The notes beneath the pieces were generated by a model. It did not search any database. It worked only from the letters and a program-made list of their open reading frames with translations, and was not told the DNA's origin. The translations under genes and the position numbers were made by a program. Positions 9,004 to 17,270 of a DNA stretch of 64,000 bases are shown piece after piece (the first letter of the stretch is position 1; every line of letters starts with the position of its first letter). This DNA is from Streptomyces sp. NBC_00708 (GTDB lineage: Bacteria; Actinomycetota; Actinomycetes; Streptomycetales; Streptomycetaceae), in contig CP108997.1 of NCBI GenBank assembly GCA_036226585.1, positions 124,001 to 188,000 of the forward strand, in the 5' to 3' direction.

Positions 9004-9059
9004 GCCGCCATGATCGCAGACGACGGGTCGCCGTCCCGGCAGGCCGCGTTCCTCCGGTC

Positions 9060-9338
9060 TCAGGCGTGCGTCTTGCGCGGGGCGGCGTGGTGTGCGGGAC
9101 GGTACGTGGCGTCGGCCGCGAGGCGCCGCAGGGACACGGCGGCTGTGACGAGGAGGCCGGTGAAGACGGTCAGGAGGAGGGCGGAGACCCACATCTGACG
9201 GCTTCCGGGGGCCTGTTGGCCGGTCCAGACGACGGACGCCGCCCACAGCAGCGCGCCGACGGCGTAGAAGGAGCGGGCGCGGTGGAGCTGCCGCAGGGCC
9301 CGCAGGAACTGGATGCGCTCGGTCTTCTTCGGTGCCAT
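9060..9338 (-). CDS. Small two-span membrane protein, 92 residues
   Basis: The frame opens MAPKKTERIQFLRALRQLHR, a basic cytoplasmic start. It then has two hydrophobic segments (SFYAVGALLWAASVVW and WVSALLLTVFTGLLVTAAVSL) and a basic, His-rich tail. Compatible with a two-helix hairpin with both ends inside. It lies 56 bp upstream of the BKACE gene on the same strand, so co-transcription is possible. Unknown function. Confidence 0.65.
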   Translation of the reverse strand: MAPKKTERIQFLRALRQLHRARSFYAVGALLWAASVVWTGQQAPGSRQMWVSALLLTVFTGLLVTAAVSLRRLAADATYRPAHHAAPRKTHA

Positions 9339-9798
9339 GCGCACCCGTGTACCCCGATGTGCCGCGCTCATCGGGCATCGGGCCGACCGGGTGACCGGGA
9401 GGCAGTCGCTGTGGTGCCCGCGTGGTGCGTACGCACGCGATGCCCGTGTACACGTACGACAGGGCGAACCGACGCACGTCGCACGATGAGTTCCGGGGGC
9501 GGGATACGTACGAGAAGCAGGGGTGGGGTTCGGCCACCCGGGGAAGCCGGACGCGTTCGCGCGGCGCCTGCGCAAGGTCCTTGAGGGCGCCTCGTAACCC
9601 GATCCGCAGGTCTTGTGCGGCCCGTGTCCGGACCGACGGATCGCACCGGCCACACCGGATCGAACCCCGCCGGCCACGTCGGCCGGCCCGGCTGCCCCTT
9701 GACGCCCACTCTGGTCCAGTCCAATCTTGGCACCCGTCGCACTGTTGTGTCCCTGCCAAGACGGTGTCCGTTGCGGTCGCCGATCCGGAGGTGCCGTC
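9339..9798. other. 460-bp gap with no convincing gene
   Basis: Several long frames cross this stretch, but they read as low-complexity Arg/Pro/Ser-rich sequence. The only protein-like piece is around 9438-9597: ATG at 9438 gives MPVYTYDRANRRTSHDEF..., and a different frame just downstream reads GFGHPGKPDAFARRLRKVL and stops at 9597. These could be two halves of a short frameshifted gene, or chance. The right end holds the promoter and ribosome site (CGGAGG) of the beta-helix gene. Confidence 0.4.
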
Positions 9799-10821
9799 AT
9801 GTTCCGAGTCCTCTCCCCCGCCGGCCGGCCCGCACGGCCGGCGCAGCGCGCCGCTGTCGCCGTCGCGCTCGTCGGCGCCGGGCTGCTCGGCATGCCCGGA
9901 GCCGCGTCGGCGGACGTCCCGCCCGGGGTCTCCGCCGGGACGACGGTGCGAGTGACGAACGGCAAGGAGCTCAAGACCGCGCTGGCCGCCGCCGTACCGG
10001 GCCGGACGATCGAGCTGGCGGACGGCTCCTACTCGGGGAACTTCAAGATCACGACCGGCGGCACGGCGAGCGCACCGATCACCCTGACCGGCTCACGTGC
10101 CGCGGTGCTGACCACCCCATCGGGAGGCGGCAACGGCATCCAGCTCACGAGTGCCCCGTACTGGGTGATCAAGGGCATCACCGTGACCGGCGGCCAGAAG
10201 GGCATCATGATCGACTCGTCCGACCATGTCGTCGCGGACTCGGTGGAGATCCACCACACGACCATGGAAGGCATCCACTTCCGGACGTCGAGCAGTTACG
10301 GGGTGGTCAGGAACTCCTCCATCCACGACACGGGCACGTCCGGCAACGGCATGGGCGAGGGGGTGTACGTAGGGACGGCGAACACCCTCACGGACGCCAG
10401 CGACCACGTCCAGATCCTCGACAACCGCATCGGCCCTCGCGTCGGCGGCGAGAACATCGACATCAAGGAAGGCACCACCGGGGGCCTGATCTCCGGGAAC
10501 ATCTTCGACGGCGACGGCCTCACCGGGGCCAACTGCGACGACTCCTGGGTCGACGTCAAGGGCAACGGGTACACCGTCGAGAACAACCGGGGCACCGGCA
10601 CGACCAACGACGGCTTCCAGACGCACACGCAGGACCCGGGCTGGGGCTGTGGCACGGTGTTCCGCGGTAACACCGCGGACCTGACCGGCGCCGCCGGCCC
10701 CACCCGGTTCGCCATCGACGTCACCCACTACGACCCGTCGGACTGCCCGGTCACCGTGACCTCGGACAACCGGGTGACCGGGGGCGCGGGGCTGGTGAAC
10801 CCGGGCATCCCCGTCAGCTGA
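9799..10821 (+). CDS. Secreted right-handed parallel beta-helix (pectate lyase-like) protein
   Basis: 340 residues. ATG at 9799 has CGGAGG upstream and opens a signal peptide (basic MFRVLSPAGRPARPAQR, hydrophobic VAVALVGAGLLGMPG, cleavage near ASA). The mature part has repeated short strands typical of a beta-helix: APITLTGSRAAVLTTPSGGG, YWVIKGITVTGGQKGIMIDS, SVEIHHTTMEGIHFRTS, VVRNSSIHDTG, HVQILDNRIGPRVGGENIDI. This is the usual shape of polysaccharide lyases and related adhesins. I cannot point to catalytic residues, so lyase activity is inference; pectin or another uronic polymer is the likeliest substrate. Stand-alone, with a palindromic terminator after it. Confidence 0.8.
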   Translation: MFRVLSPAGRPARPAQRAAVAVALVGAGLLGMPGAASADVPPGVSAGTTVRVTNGKELKTALAAAVPGRTIELADGSYSGNFKITTGGTASAPITLTGSRAAVLTTPSGGGNGIQLTSAPYWVIKGITVTGGQKGIMIDSSDHVVADSVEIHHTTMEGIHFRTSSSYGVVRNSSIHDTGTSGNGMGEGVYVGTANTLTDASDHVQILDNRIGPRVGGENIDIKEGTTGGLISGNIFDGDGLTGANCDDSWVDVKGNGYTVENNRGTGTTNDGFQTHTQDPGWGCGTVFRGNTADLTGAAGPTRFAIDVTHYDPSDCPVTVTSDNRVTGGAGLVNPGIPVS

Positions 10822-10967
10822 CCGACCGGACCTCCCCCGTGAAGACCGCGTCGGCCGCCTGGCAGCGTCACGGGCTTCCGGGGAGCGCGTAACGGTCCCC
10901 GGGGTCCCGCCGAAGGTTCCGCCGGCGCACCCTGTTACGCCTTCTGCGCTCCCGGCAGACGGGAGGT

Positions 10968-10999
10968 GCGGGCGCCACCCCGGCCGGGGTGGCGCCCGC
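10968..10999. terminator. Perfect 32-nt palindromic terminator
   Basis: Arms 10968-10983 and 10984-10999 are exact reverse complements (core GGCGCCACCCC / GGGGTGGCGCC, GGCC at the tip). The hairpin sits between the convergent beta-helix gene (+) and the copper-type lipoprotein gene (-). Confidence 0.8.
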
Positions 11000-11004
11000 C
11001 GGGT

Positions 11005-11931
11005 TCAGCCGACGCGCAGCGTCAGGGCCGCCGTGTGCAGCGCTCCCCCGGTCCGGAACTGCAGGAACAGCCGCCAGTTGCCCGCCGTGGGCAGCTCGGC
11101 GTGGAAGGACAGGTCGGGGCCACCGTGGTCCCCGTCGACCTTCGTGGTGGGGTGCAGGTGGGCGAACGCGGCGTCGCCCTCGTGGAAGGCGGTCAGGTGG
11201 GCGTAGGTGTCCAGGTAGGGCTGCAGATCGGTGACCGGCTTGCCGTCCTTGGCGACGGAGACGGTCAGCGGGTGCGCCATGCCGGCCATCGGCTCACCCT
11301 TGACGGTCACGGTGTATCCGTCGGCCTGAGTGCTGCCGGCCGCTGCGGGCAGCGGCGTCCTGGTGGCCTCGCCCGGGACGGTGACCGTGCGGCTGAGCAC
11401 GAAGTCCTTGCCCTTGCCGGACCCGCTGTCGGGGGTGAAGGAGGCGAACATGCGCCAGGACCCGGGGGTCAGGGAGGCGAGGCCGGCGCTCCAGGTGCCG
11501 TCGGCCGCCATGGTCGGGTGGAGGTGCTGGAAGCCGGTCAGGTCCGAGCGGATGGCGTAGAAGTGCATCCGCTTGGTCTGGTCGACGGCGAACCCGGTGA
11601 CCGGCTTGCCGTCCGGGCCCGTCACCCTGAACCGGTAGGCGGCCTGCTTGCCCGCCGCGAGGGACCGGTCGGAGGAGGTGAGGCGGTAGCCGCCCTGGTT
11701 GCCGGACAGGCCGTTGCCGACGGCCATGTGGTCCATGCCGGGCATGTCGTCCGTCGAGGCCGTCGCCCTCGGCGAGGGGGCCGCAGAGGACGTGCCGCCG
11801 TGGTCCATGCCGGGCATGGACGAGGAGTCGCCGGACGACCCGCAGGCGGCCAGCGTCAGCGCGAGGGCGGCAGCGGTTCCGGCTGCGGCCAGGGCGCGGC
11901 GACGCATGGTGAAACGGGAGGAGAAGAACAT
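11005..11931 (-). CDS. Met/His-rich secreted lipoprotein, probably copper-related
   Basis: The N-terminus is a lipoprotein signal: RRRALAAAGTAAALALTLAAC with the lipobox LAAC (Cys about 30). The mature part begins with two near-repeats, SSMPGMDHGG and DDMPGMDHMA, a pattern seen in periplasmic copper handlers. Two similar beta-rich modules follow, each with an HLHP motif: FQHLHPTMAADG and FAHLHPTTKVDG. About 308 residues. Upstream on the same strand is a DUF6153 gene preceded by a CsoR-like operator, which suggests a copper-inducible pair acting outside the membrane. Start uncertain: ATG at 11931 or at 11907 (MRRRALAAAG); neither has a strong ribosome site. Confidence 0.75.
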   Translation of the reverse strand: MFFSSRFTMRRRALAAAGTAAALALTLAACGSSGDSSSMPGMDHGGTSSAAPSPRATASTDDMPGMDHMAVGNGLSGNQGGYRLTSSDRSLAAGKQAAYRFRVTGPDGKPVTGFAVDQTKRMHFYAIRSDLTGFQHLHPTMAADGTWSAGLASLTPGSWRMFASFTPDSGSGKGKDFVLSRTVTVPGEATRTPLPAAAGSTQADGYTVTVKGEPMAGMAHPLTVSVAKDGKPVTDLQPYLDTYAHLTAFHEGDAAFAHLHPTTKVDGDHGGPDLSFHAELPTAGNWRLFLQFRTGGALHTAALTLRVG

Positions 11932-12036
11932 GGGATCGCGATGTCTTTCAGGGCGGGCGCACCACACCGGTGGCGCGCGGGAAGGGCAGGACACGGTGCC
12001 GGTCCCCGGCCGGTGGCCGGGGACCGGCGGCGCCTG

Positions 12037-12477
12037 TCACGTCCGCGCGATACACACCCACGTCAGGAGATCTCGTCCGCCCGCCGGCGGACCGCGCCAC
12101 CGCATCCCGTTGATGGCCGCCCGCCAGGCCGCCGACGCCCATCCGGCCAACACCGCGGCGGCGAAGGCGAGAAGGGCCGGGGCCGGCAGCGGGTTGCGCT
12201 CCTGGGCCGGCGTGGACAGGCACAGCGCGCCACGCATTCCCGCGCTGTCCCCGGCCAGGAAGGCCGGGGCACCGTGCACGGTGGTCCGCATCTGCGCCGG
12301 GGCCATCGCCGAGGCAGTGTGACCGTCATGCATCGCAGCGGCCACGGAGGGCATCGCGCCGTGGCAGCCCTCGGCGGCGGTGGCGGGAGCGCCATGCATC
12401 AGGAAGAGGCCGAGCAGCAGCACGCACACAGCAACCAGCCGGGCGCTGCCCCGCCTGCCTGCCGCTCCGCCGCTCAT
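12037..12477 (-). CDS. DUF6153-like small secreted/membrane protein with Met/His-rich segment
   Basis: 146 residues. A signal-like helix (ARLVAVCVLLLGLFLMHGA) leads into a Met/His/Cys-rich stretch (EGCHGAMPSVAAAMHDGH) and later a second hydrophobic span (LPAPALLAFAAAVLAGWA). This is the usual outline of DUF6153 proteins, which I recall beside copper genes in actinobacteria. First gene after the CsoR-like palindrome at 12520-12536, and 105 bp upstream of the Met/His-rich lipoprotein gene on the same strand, so both are probably copper-induced together. Metal binding is inferred from composition. Confidence 0.75.
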   Translation of the reverse strand: MSGGAAGRRGSARLVAVCVLLLGLFLMHGAPATAAEGCHGAMPSVAAAMHDGHTASAMAPAQMRTTVHGAPAFLAGDSAGMRGALCLSTPAQERNPLPAPALLAFAAAVLAGWASAAWRAAINGMRWRGPPAGGRDLLTWVCIART

Positions 12478-12519
12478 GCCCGAATCCTCGCTTCCGCCTC
12501 GCGCCCGCCCCAAAACAGA

Positions 12520-12536
12520 ATACCCCCGTGGGGTAT
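12520..12536 (-). promoter_or_regulatory. CsoR-type copper operator
   Basis: ATACCCC-CGT-GGGGTAT, a perfect inverted repeat with 7-nt arms. This C-tract/G-tract form matches what is known of Streptomyces CsoR operators, which are released by Cu(I). It lies 43 bp upstream of the DUF6153 start, where a repressor would block the promoter. The regulator gene itself is not in the window. Confidence 0.75.
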
Positions 12537-12800
12537 CGTACAGCCTGAGCGCCTGTCCGTCGGCCAGTGCGTCGAGCCCCCTGCCCCGCGAACACCGCGA
12601 CAGAGCCTCGCACCGCTTCCGGCCGAGGACGGACAAGCCGCCGTCCGAGCGGAGGCATCCCGCCGCTTCGCCGGTCAACTCGGCCAAAAGCGTGCACAGT
12701 TCGAGTTCCGTACGTGACGATGCAGAGCGGTCGGGTCGAGTGCGAGGCGACCGCTTGGGCTACGGCTTCCCCGCGACGGGGAGACAGGTGGGCACGGGGC

Positions 12801-14441
12801 ATGCGGTGGGGTGGGGCGGAAGCGGTGCGTCCGGGCCGGCGGGTCGGACGGTTCACCGTGCTGGCCGAGCTGGCGAGCGGCGGTATGGGGCGCGTGTACC
12901 TGGCACGGTCGCCGGCGGGACGTACCGTCGCGCTGAAGACGCTGATCACGAACAACGCGGACGACCGGCGCCGGTTCGCCCGGGAGGTCGCGTGTGCGCA
13001 GCGGGTGCACGGTATCTACACGGCGAGTGTCGTCGATGCCGACCCCACGGCGGAAGTGCCGTGGATGGCGCAGGAATACGTGCCGGCGCCCTCGTTGAAG
13101 GAGCTGGTGGAGGACTGCGGCACGCTGGGAACGGACGCGCTGCATTGGGTGGCCGCGGGTATGGCGGAGGCGCTGGCGTCCCTGCACTCAGCAGGGCTGG
13201 TGCACCGGGACATCAAGCCGTCGAACGTCCTGCTGCCCGTGGAGGGGCCGCGCGTCATCGACTTCGGCATCTCGCAGGCACACGACCTGACCCGGACCCA
13301 GTCGGCACTCGGCACCGTGGCGTACGCGTCGCCGGAACAGGCCCGGGGGGAGCCGACCACGGAGGCATCCGACGTGTTCTCCCTGGGGGCGACGCTGTAC
13401 TACCTGGCGGTGGGGAGGCCGCCCTACCGGGACATCGAGGAGATCTCGGCCCTGGAACTCCTGATGCGCGCGGCCACCGGCGAGACCGACGTCTCGGGCC
13501 TTCCGCCCGCTCTGGACGCCCTCGTTCTGCCCTGTCTCGATCTGGATCCGCGGGCGCGGCCCACACCGGCCGAGCTGGTCGCTCACTGCGCCGGACACCT
13601 CGGTGACGGTCCGGCGGCCCGCGGCGACGGGGATGTGCTGGACGCCCGGTGGACCGCGGCCATCGAGCGGCACCGTGCCGAGCGCACCGATGCCCTGCGT
13701 GCGGCGCTGCGCCATGTCGGCGCCACCGGCCCGTCCTCCCGGACCGGGCGCAGCGGACCGGACGAGCCCACGCGGGCCGTGGCCGGGGCTGCCGGGACGG
13801 TACGCCTCCCGGGCCCGCCGCCCGCCAACGCCTCCGGACGGGGCCGGCGTGTGCGGTGGGCCGTCGGTGGGCTGGTCGCGGCCGGCGCATTGGCCGGCAC
13901 GCTGCTGGTGCTGAGCCCTTGGGACGGGTCCGGCGACGGGGGCGCCAAGAGCGGTGCGGCAGCCCCGGACCGGCCGGTGCGCTTCCTCGAAGTGGAGCGC
14001 GAGCAGCCTGGGGCCTGCCCCGGCAGCGGCACCTCCGAAACCACCGCGTTCGGGACGTCGCAGCCCGGGGTGCCCTCGGGGCGCGGCTTCACCTCGGACG
14101 ACCGGCAGCAGTGCGTGGTCGTCTCCACCGCGCCCGGCATGACGGTCAACAGGTTCAGGGAGGTCTCGGCGTTCGAGGACACGGGGGACGGCGCTCCGGG
14201 CGGATGGTCGGTGCGGGTGACGTTCGAGGACAAGGACGCCAAGGCGTTCACCGCCCTGACCGGCAAGGTGACGGGCCGGACCGAGCCCACGAACTCCCTG
14301 GCGATCGTCCAGGGCGAGGGCCGGCTGCTCGCCAGGGTCGCCGTCATCGGCCGCATCACGGGCAGTGAGGTCGTGATCGCGACCAGACTCGGACGCAACG
14401 AGGCGCACTTCCTCGCCGACGTACTGGGAGCCCGCTCCTGA
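12801..14441 (+). CDS. Membrane-anchored serine/threonine protein kinase (PknB-like)
   Basis: Kinase domain about residues 15-270: Gly-rich loop ELASGGMGRVY, catalytic Lys in VALKTL (about K46), HRDIKPSNVLL (catalytic Asp about 137), DFG at about 154 and the APE-equivalent region SPEQARG. A Pro/Arg-rich linker follows, then a single transmembrane helix at about 353-374 (WAVGGLVAAGALAGTLLVLSPW) and an extracellular domain of about 170 residues ending GRNEAHFLADVLGARS. That domain has no PASTA repeats and is the presumed sensor. Start uncertain: ATG at 12801 (MRWGGAEAV) is the usual distance from the Gly-rich loop; ATG at 12720 would add 27 residues. Stand-alone, closed by a hairpin. Confidence 0.85.
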   Translation: MRWGGAEAVRPGRRVGRFTVLAELASGGMGRVYLARSPAGRTVALKTLITNNADDRRRFAREVACAQRVHGIYTASVVDADPTAEVPWMAQEYVPAPSLKELVEDCGTLGTDALHWVAAGMAEALASLHSAGLVHRDIKPSNVLLPVEGPRVIDFGISQAHDLTRTQSALGTVAYASPEQARGEPTTEASDVFSLGATLYYLAVGRPPYRDIEEISALELLMRAATGETDVSGLPPALDALVLPCLDLDPRARPTPAELVAHCAGHLGDGPAARGDGDVLDARWTAAIERHRAERTDALRAALRHVGATGPSSRTGRSGPDEPTRAVAGAAGTVRLPGPPPANASGRGRRVRWAVGGLVAAGALAGTLLVLSPWDGSGDGGAKSGAAAPDRPVRFLEVEREQPGACPGSGTSETTAFGTSQPGVPSGRGFTSDDRQQCVVVSTAPGMTVNRFREVSAFEDTGDGAPGGWSVRVTFEDKDAKAFTALTGKVTGRTEPTNSLAIVQGEGRLLARVAVIGRITGSEVVIATRLGRNEAHFLADVLGARS

Positions 14442-14502
14442 ACCCCGGCGGCCGAACGGTCCGTGGAGGAGCCGTCGCCCCGGCGGCGTGCGGTCCCTCG
14501 TC

Positions 14503-14541
14503 GCCGGTGGCACACCCGCCTGCGCGTGGTGTGCCACCGGC
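14503..14541. terminator. Hairpin terminator between kinase and arabinofuranosidase genes
   Basis: Perfect 14-nt arms GCCGGTGGCACACC (14503-14516) and GGTGTGCCACCGGC (14528-14541) with an 11-nt loop. Placed between convergent gene ends, so likely bidirectional. Confidence 0.75.
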
Positions 14542-14547
14542 AATCGG

Positions 14548-16101
14548 TCAGGACCAGGGCTGGGCGGTCAGCCAGGAGGTGTCTTCGCTCCACAGGGCGT
14601 CGCTGTCCCAGGTGTTGCCGCCGACCCCGTCCCCCGCGAGGTAGCCGGTGTAGGAGTAGTGGCGTATGAAGCGGTTGGGATAGTTGGCCGACTGGAAGGA
14701 GTAGCCCTGCCCGCTGTGGCCTGCCCGGAGGCAGAAGGTGGCGTCGCGGTTGAACAGGGCGGTGGCATCCGAGGCCGCGGTGCGGAGCTGGAATCCGGCG
14801 TGGCGCAGATACTGTCCGGGGGCGCCGGCGGATTCGAAGGACAGGCAGGCGGAGTTGGCCAGTCCGGCGCGGACGATCCAGGTCGCGTCGTTCTTGTCAC
14901 CGCTGGAACTTGCGGCAGTGATCGGCGAGATGGCCACGGTGCCGTCGGCCTGGTGGCGCAAGTAGTCGGCGTTGCAGCACGTGGTGGTCGCCTTCAAGGA
15001 GACCCGCGCCCCCGGGGTGAGGGCGCTGGACGTGAGTGCGGGCGCCTGGTAATCGGCGGCGGTGATGTTGGCCTGGACCGCGTTCTCCGTGGCGTCCGTC
15101 GGATAGCCGGAGGTCATGACCCCCTCGTAGAAGGTGCCGCTGGAGGACTTGCTGTTGTCGCCGCCGATACCGAGGATGATCGCGCCCTCCTTGTGCATGG
15201 GGTTGTATCCCTGGACGTTGGGCCGGGCTCCGCTGTAGTACGTGGACAGGCCGCCGGACTGGGCGTTGCCGGCCTTGATGGCCCACAGGTTGGGGGCGCC
15301 CTTGACGATCGCGGTCAGGAAGCGGTGGCTGACGCTGGGATCATTGGCGTTGTAGCCGGCGTCGGGACCCGAGAAGAGGCCGTTCTCCAGGTCTGCCATC
15401 ACCCAGGGGCCGCTGCCGGTGCCCTTCCCCCAGATCGTGCTGTCGCCGAAGTAGATGGCCTCCATGTGGCCGTTGCCTGTGTCGAGATTGTTCGTCTCGG
15501 CGTTGCCGTAGTCGAAACAGCACCCTCCGCCGAAGTGCGTGCCGTCGAGGACGGCGTACATTCCCTCCGGCTGGTCGCCGGTGGCCACGCCGTTGGTCCG
15601 GTTGTTGCGGTAGCCGGTGCCTGCGGCGACGTATACGCCATAGGCCCGGTGGCCTGCCACGGTGACCGGGGCGGCCGTGGCGGGGGCAAGGTTGTCGGGG
15701 CCGGGGGCGGCGCCGCCGGCGGGGGCCTGGGTGAGGCTGTTGCCCCGTCCGGACTGGTCGTGGATGACGGTGATCACGCAGGTGGTTCCGGCGCAGAAGG
15801 CATCCTGGGCGCCGGCATCGGCATAGCCGCCGGCACTCAGCAGTCCGATGTCCTTGGTGGCGTTGTCGGACGCCCGCCGGACCTGGTAGAGCGCACCGTT
15901 GTACGCACCATAGAGGGCGCGGGTGGTCGAGTGGGCGGCCACGCAGGGCGTGCCGCCGGAGGCGTAGAGGTCGCAGGGCCCCTGCGTGGCGGCCTGCGAG
16001 GTGGCTTCGGTGCCGACCAGGAGGGCGACAGTCAGCACGGCGGTGCTGCCGGTGGCGAGAAGGCTGCGCCGTGCGTGGCGCAGCCAGGTCTGAACGGTCA
16101 A
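14548..16101 (-). CDS. abfB: Secreted alpha-L-arabinofuranosidase, GH54 with C-terminal CBM42 (AbfB type)
   Basis: The signal peptide (WLRHARRSLLATGSTAVLTV...) is followed by a clear GH54 start: GPCDLYASGGTPCVAAHST. Further family blocks are DAFCAGTTCVITVIHDQSGR, EGMYAVLDGTHFGGGCCFDYG with the conserved vicinal cysteines, NGHMEAIYFGDSTIWG and GYNPMHKEGAIILGIGGDN. The last 150 or so residues form an AbfB/CBM42 beta-trefoil (YLRHQADG, QYLRHAGF, RFIRHYSY). It removes arabinose side chains from arabinan or arabinoxylan outside the cell. The start is set by AAGGAG eight bases before a TTG codon at 16101; no ATG or GTG fits as well. A perfect LacI-type operator lies 42 bp upstream, implying repression lifted by a hemicellulose-derived sugar. 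Confidence 0.9.
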   Translation of the reverse strand: MTVQTWLRHARRSLLATGSTAVLTVALLVGTEATSQAATQGPCDLYASGGTPCVAAHSTTRALYGAYNGALYQVRRASDNATKDIGLLSAGGYADAGAQDAFCAGTTCVITVIHDQSGRGNSLTQAPAGGAAPGPDNLAPATAAPVTVAGHRAYGVYVAAGTGYRNNRTNGVATGDQPEGMYAVLDGTHFGGGCCFDYGNAETNNLDTGNGHMEAIYFGDSTIWGKGTGSGPWVMADLENGLFSGPDAGYNANDPSVSHRFLTAIVKGAPNLWAIKAGNAQSGGLSTYYSGARPNVQGYNPMHKEGAIILGIGGDNSKSSSGTFYEGVMTSGYPTDATENAVQANITAADYQAPALTSSALTPGARVSLKATTTCCNADYLRHQADGTVAISPITAASSSGDKNDATWIVRAGLANSACLSFESAGAPGQYLRHAGFQLRTAASDATALFNRDATFCLRAGHSGQGYSFQSANYPNRFIRHYSYTGYLAGDGVGGNTWDSDALWSEDTSWLTAQPWS

Positions 16102-16143
16102 GGGTGGGCTCCTTGCTGGTGCGGGCCATTCCGGCGCGTCGCC

Positions 16144-16163
16144 GATTGTTAGCGCTAACAATC
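16144..16163 (-). promoter_or_regulatory. LacI-family operator upstream of the GH54 gene
   Basis: GATTGTTAGCGCTAACAATC is a perfect 20-nt palindrome with the central CG step typical of LacI-family sites. It sits 42 bp upstream of the TTG start. The cognate repressor is not adjacent; the LacI gene at 25.9 kb has a different operator (CTAAAGCGC...). Confidence 0.85.
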
Positions 16164-16627
16164 ATGGCCGCGAGCCGGCCTGGAGGCATGGGCGGGATGT
16201 GCGGCCTACCGTGCGGCCGGGCCTCACTATGGAGACTTGACGTGACCCAGTCAAGCCTTACGACCCAGCCCCTTCCGGATTGTCCTGCGCCCCACGCGGC
16301 GACAAGTCGCCGTAACATGAGCGGTGTTATCGCTCACAGCACCCCGCTCCCAGCCACGAACTGCGTGTTCCGCACCTCGACGTTCAACGGCCCCCGGCAG
16401 CCGCTCCTGCAGGAACCCGCTCGTCGTCGCAGGCTGACCGCCACGGCCGGGAATCTGCATCCAGGGACGAGATACAGCCGTTCTTCACCGGGTTCGGGCA
16501 GCAGCACGTGGGGGGCTCGCTCCGGTGCGCGGCACCTCACCAGCCTGACCTCGCGCTGTGGTCCCCCACAGTCTTCCGGGGCAACTCAGCGCTCATACGG
16601 AGCGACGAACGACGGCATGATGGCCGC
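16164..16627. other. 464-bp gap holding a degenerate second LacI-type box
   Basis: No convincing gene. At 16325-16338 the sequence TGTTATCGCTCACA matches the palindrome core TGTTAGCGCTAACA of the site at 16144 with two mismatches. It is followed by a frame that does not look coding. It may be a relic of another operator-controlled glycosidase gene, or an auxiliary operator 180 bp away that allows looping. The right end carries the start region of the macro-domain gene. Confidence 0.45.
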
Positions 16628-17167
16628 ATGAGCCCATCTTCCGCGGTTCCGGTCACCCTTGTGCAGGGGGACATTACGCAGCAGTCCGTCGACGCCATCG
16701 TCAATGCGGCCAACTCCTCCCTGCTGGGCGGCGGCGGGGTGGACGGCGCGATCCACCGGCGCGGCGGCCCCGAAATCCTGGCCGCCTGCAGCGAGTTGCG
16801 CGCCTCGCGGTACGGCAAGGGACTGCGTACGGGCCAGGCCGTCGCCACCACGGCCGGCAGGCTCGACGCCCGCTGGGTCGTGCACACGGTCGGCCCGGTG
16901 TGGAGCGGCACCGAGGACCGTACGGCCCTCCTGGAGTCCTGCTACCGCGAAGCCCTGCGTGTGGCGGCGGAACTGGGGGCGCGAACCGTCGCCTTCCCCG
17001 CGATCTCCACAGGAATCTACGGCTGGCCGATGGACGACGGAGCCCGCATCGCCGTGCGTACGATGCTGACGGAGGCCACACCGCCGGTCGAGGAAGTACG
17101 GTTCGTCCTCTTCGACGCGGAAGCCCACCTGGAGTTCAGGAAGGCTCTGGCGGAGGCCCTGGGCTGA
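16628..17167 (+). CDS. Macro-domain protein, O-acetyl-ADP-ribose deacetylase type
   Basis: 179 residues covering one macro domain from end to end. It has the ADP-ribose pocket GDITQQSVDAIVNAANSSLL, the glycine loop GGGGVDGAIHRRGG, the Thr-Gly-Gln-Ala segment LRTGQAVATTAG and the second loop FPAISTGIYGWP. These match YmdB-like deacetylases, which hydrolyse O-acetyl-ADP-ribose or remove ADP-ribose from proteins or nucleic acids. Cytoplasmic, single-gene unit. ATG at 16628 is chosen because it falls directly before the first strand; the ribosome site is weak. Confidence 0.9.
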   Translation: MSPSSAVPVTLVQGDITQQSVDAIVNAANSSLLGGGGVDGAIHRRGGPEILAACSELRASRYGKGLRTGQAVATTAGRLDARWVVHTVGPVWSGTEDRTALLESCYREALRVAAELGARTVAFPAISTGIYGWPMDDGARIAVRTMLTEATPPVEEVRFVLFDAEAHLEFRKALAEALG

Positions 17168-17270
17168 GCCCGGGGTGCCGGCGACGGTGAGCGACCGGCT
17201 CGCCCCGACGCTCGGCGAGAGGGGGGTGCTCTGCTCGAGGCCGACGTCGCCCGCTGTGATGCCGAGTGGT

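Noticed and set aside
9438..9597. Possible short frameshifted gene (MPVYTYDRANRR... then GFGHPGKPDAFARRL...)
   Set aside because: Two short pieces in different frames with no family match; too little to call a gene.
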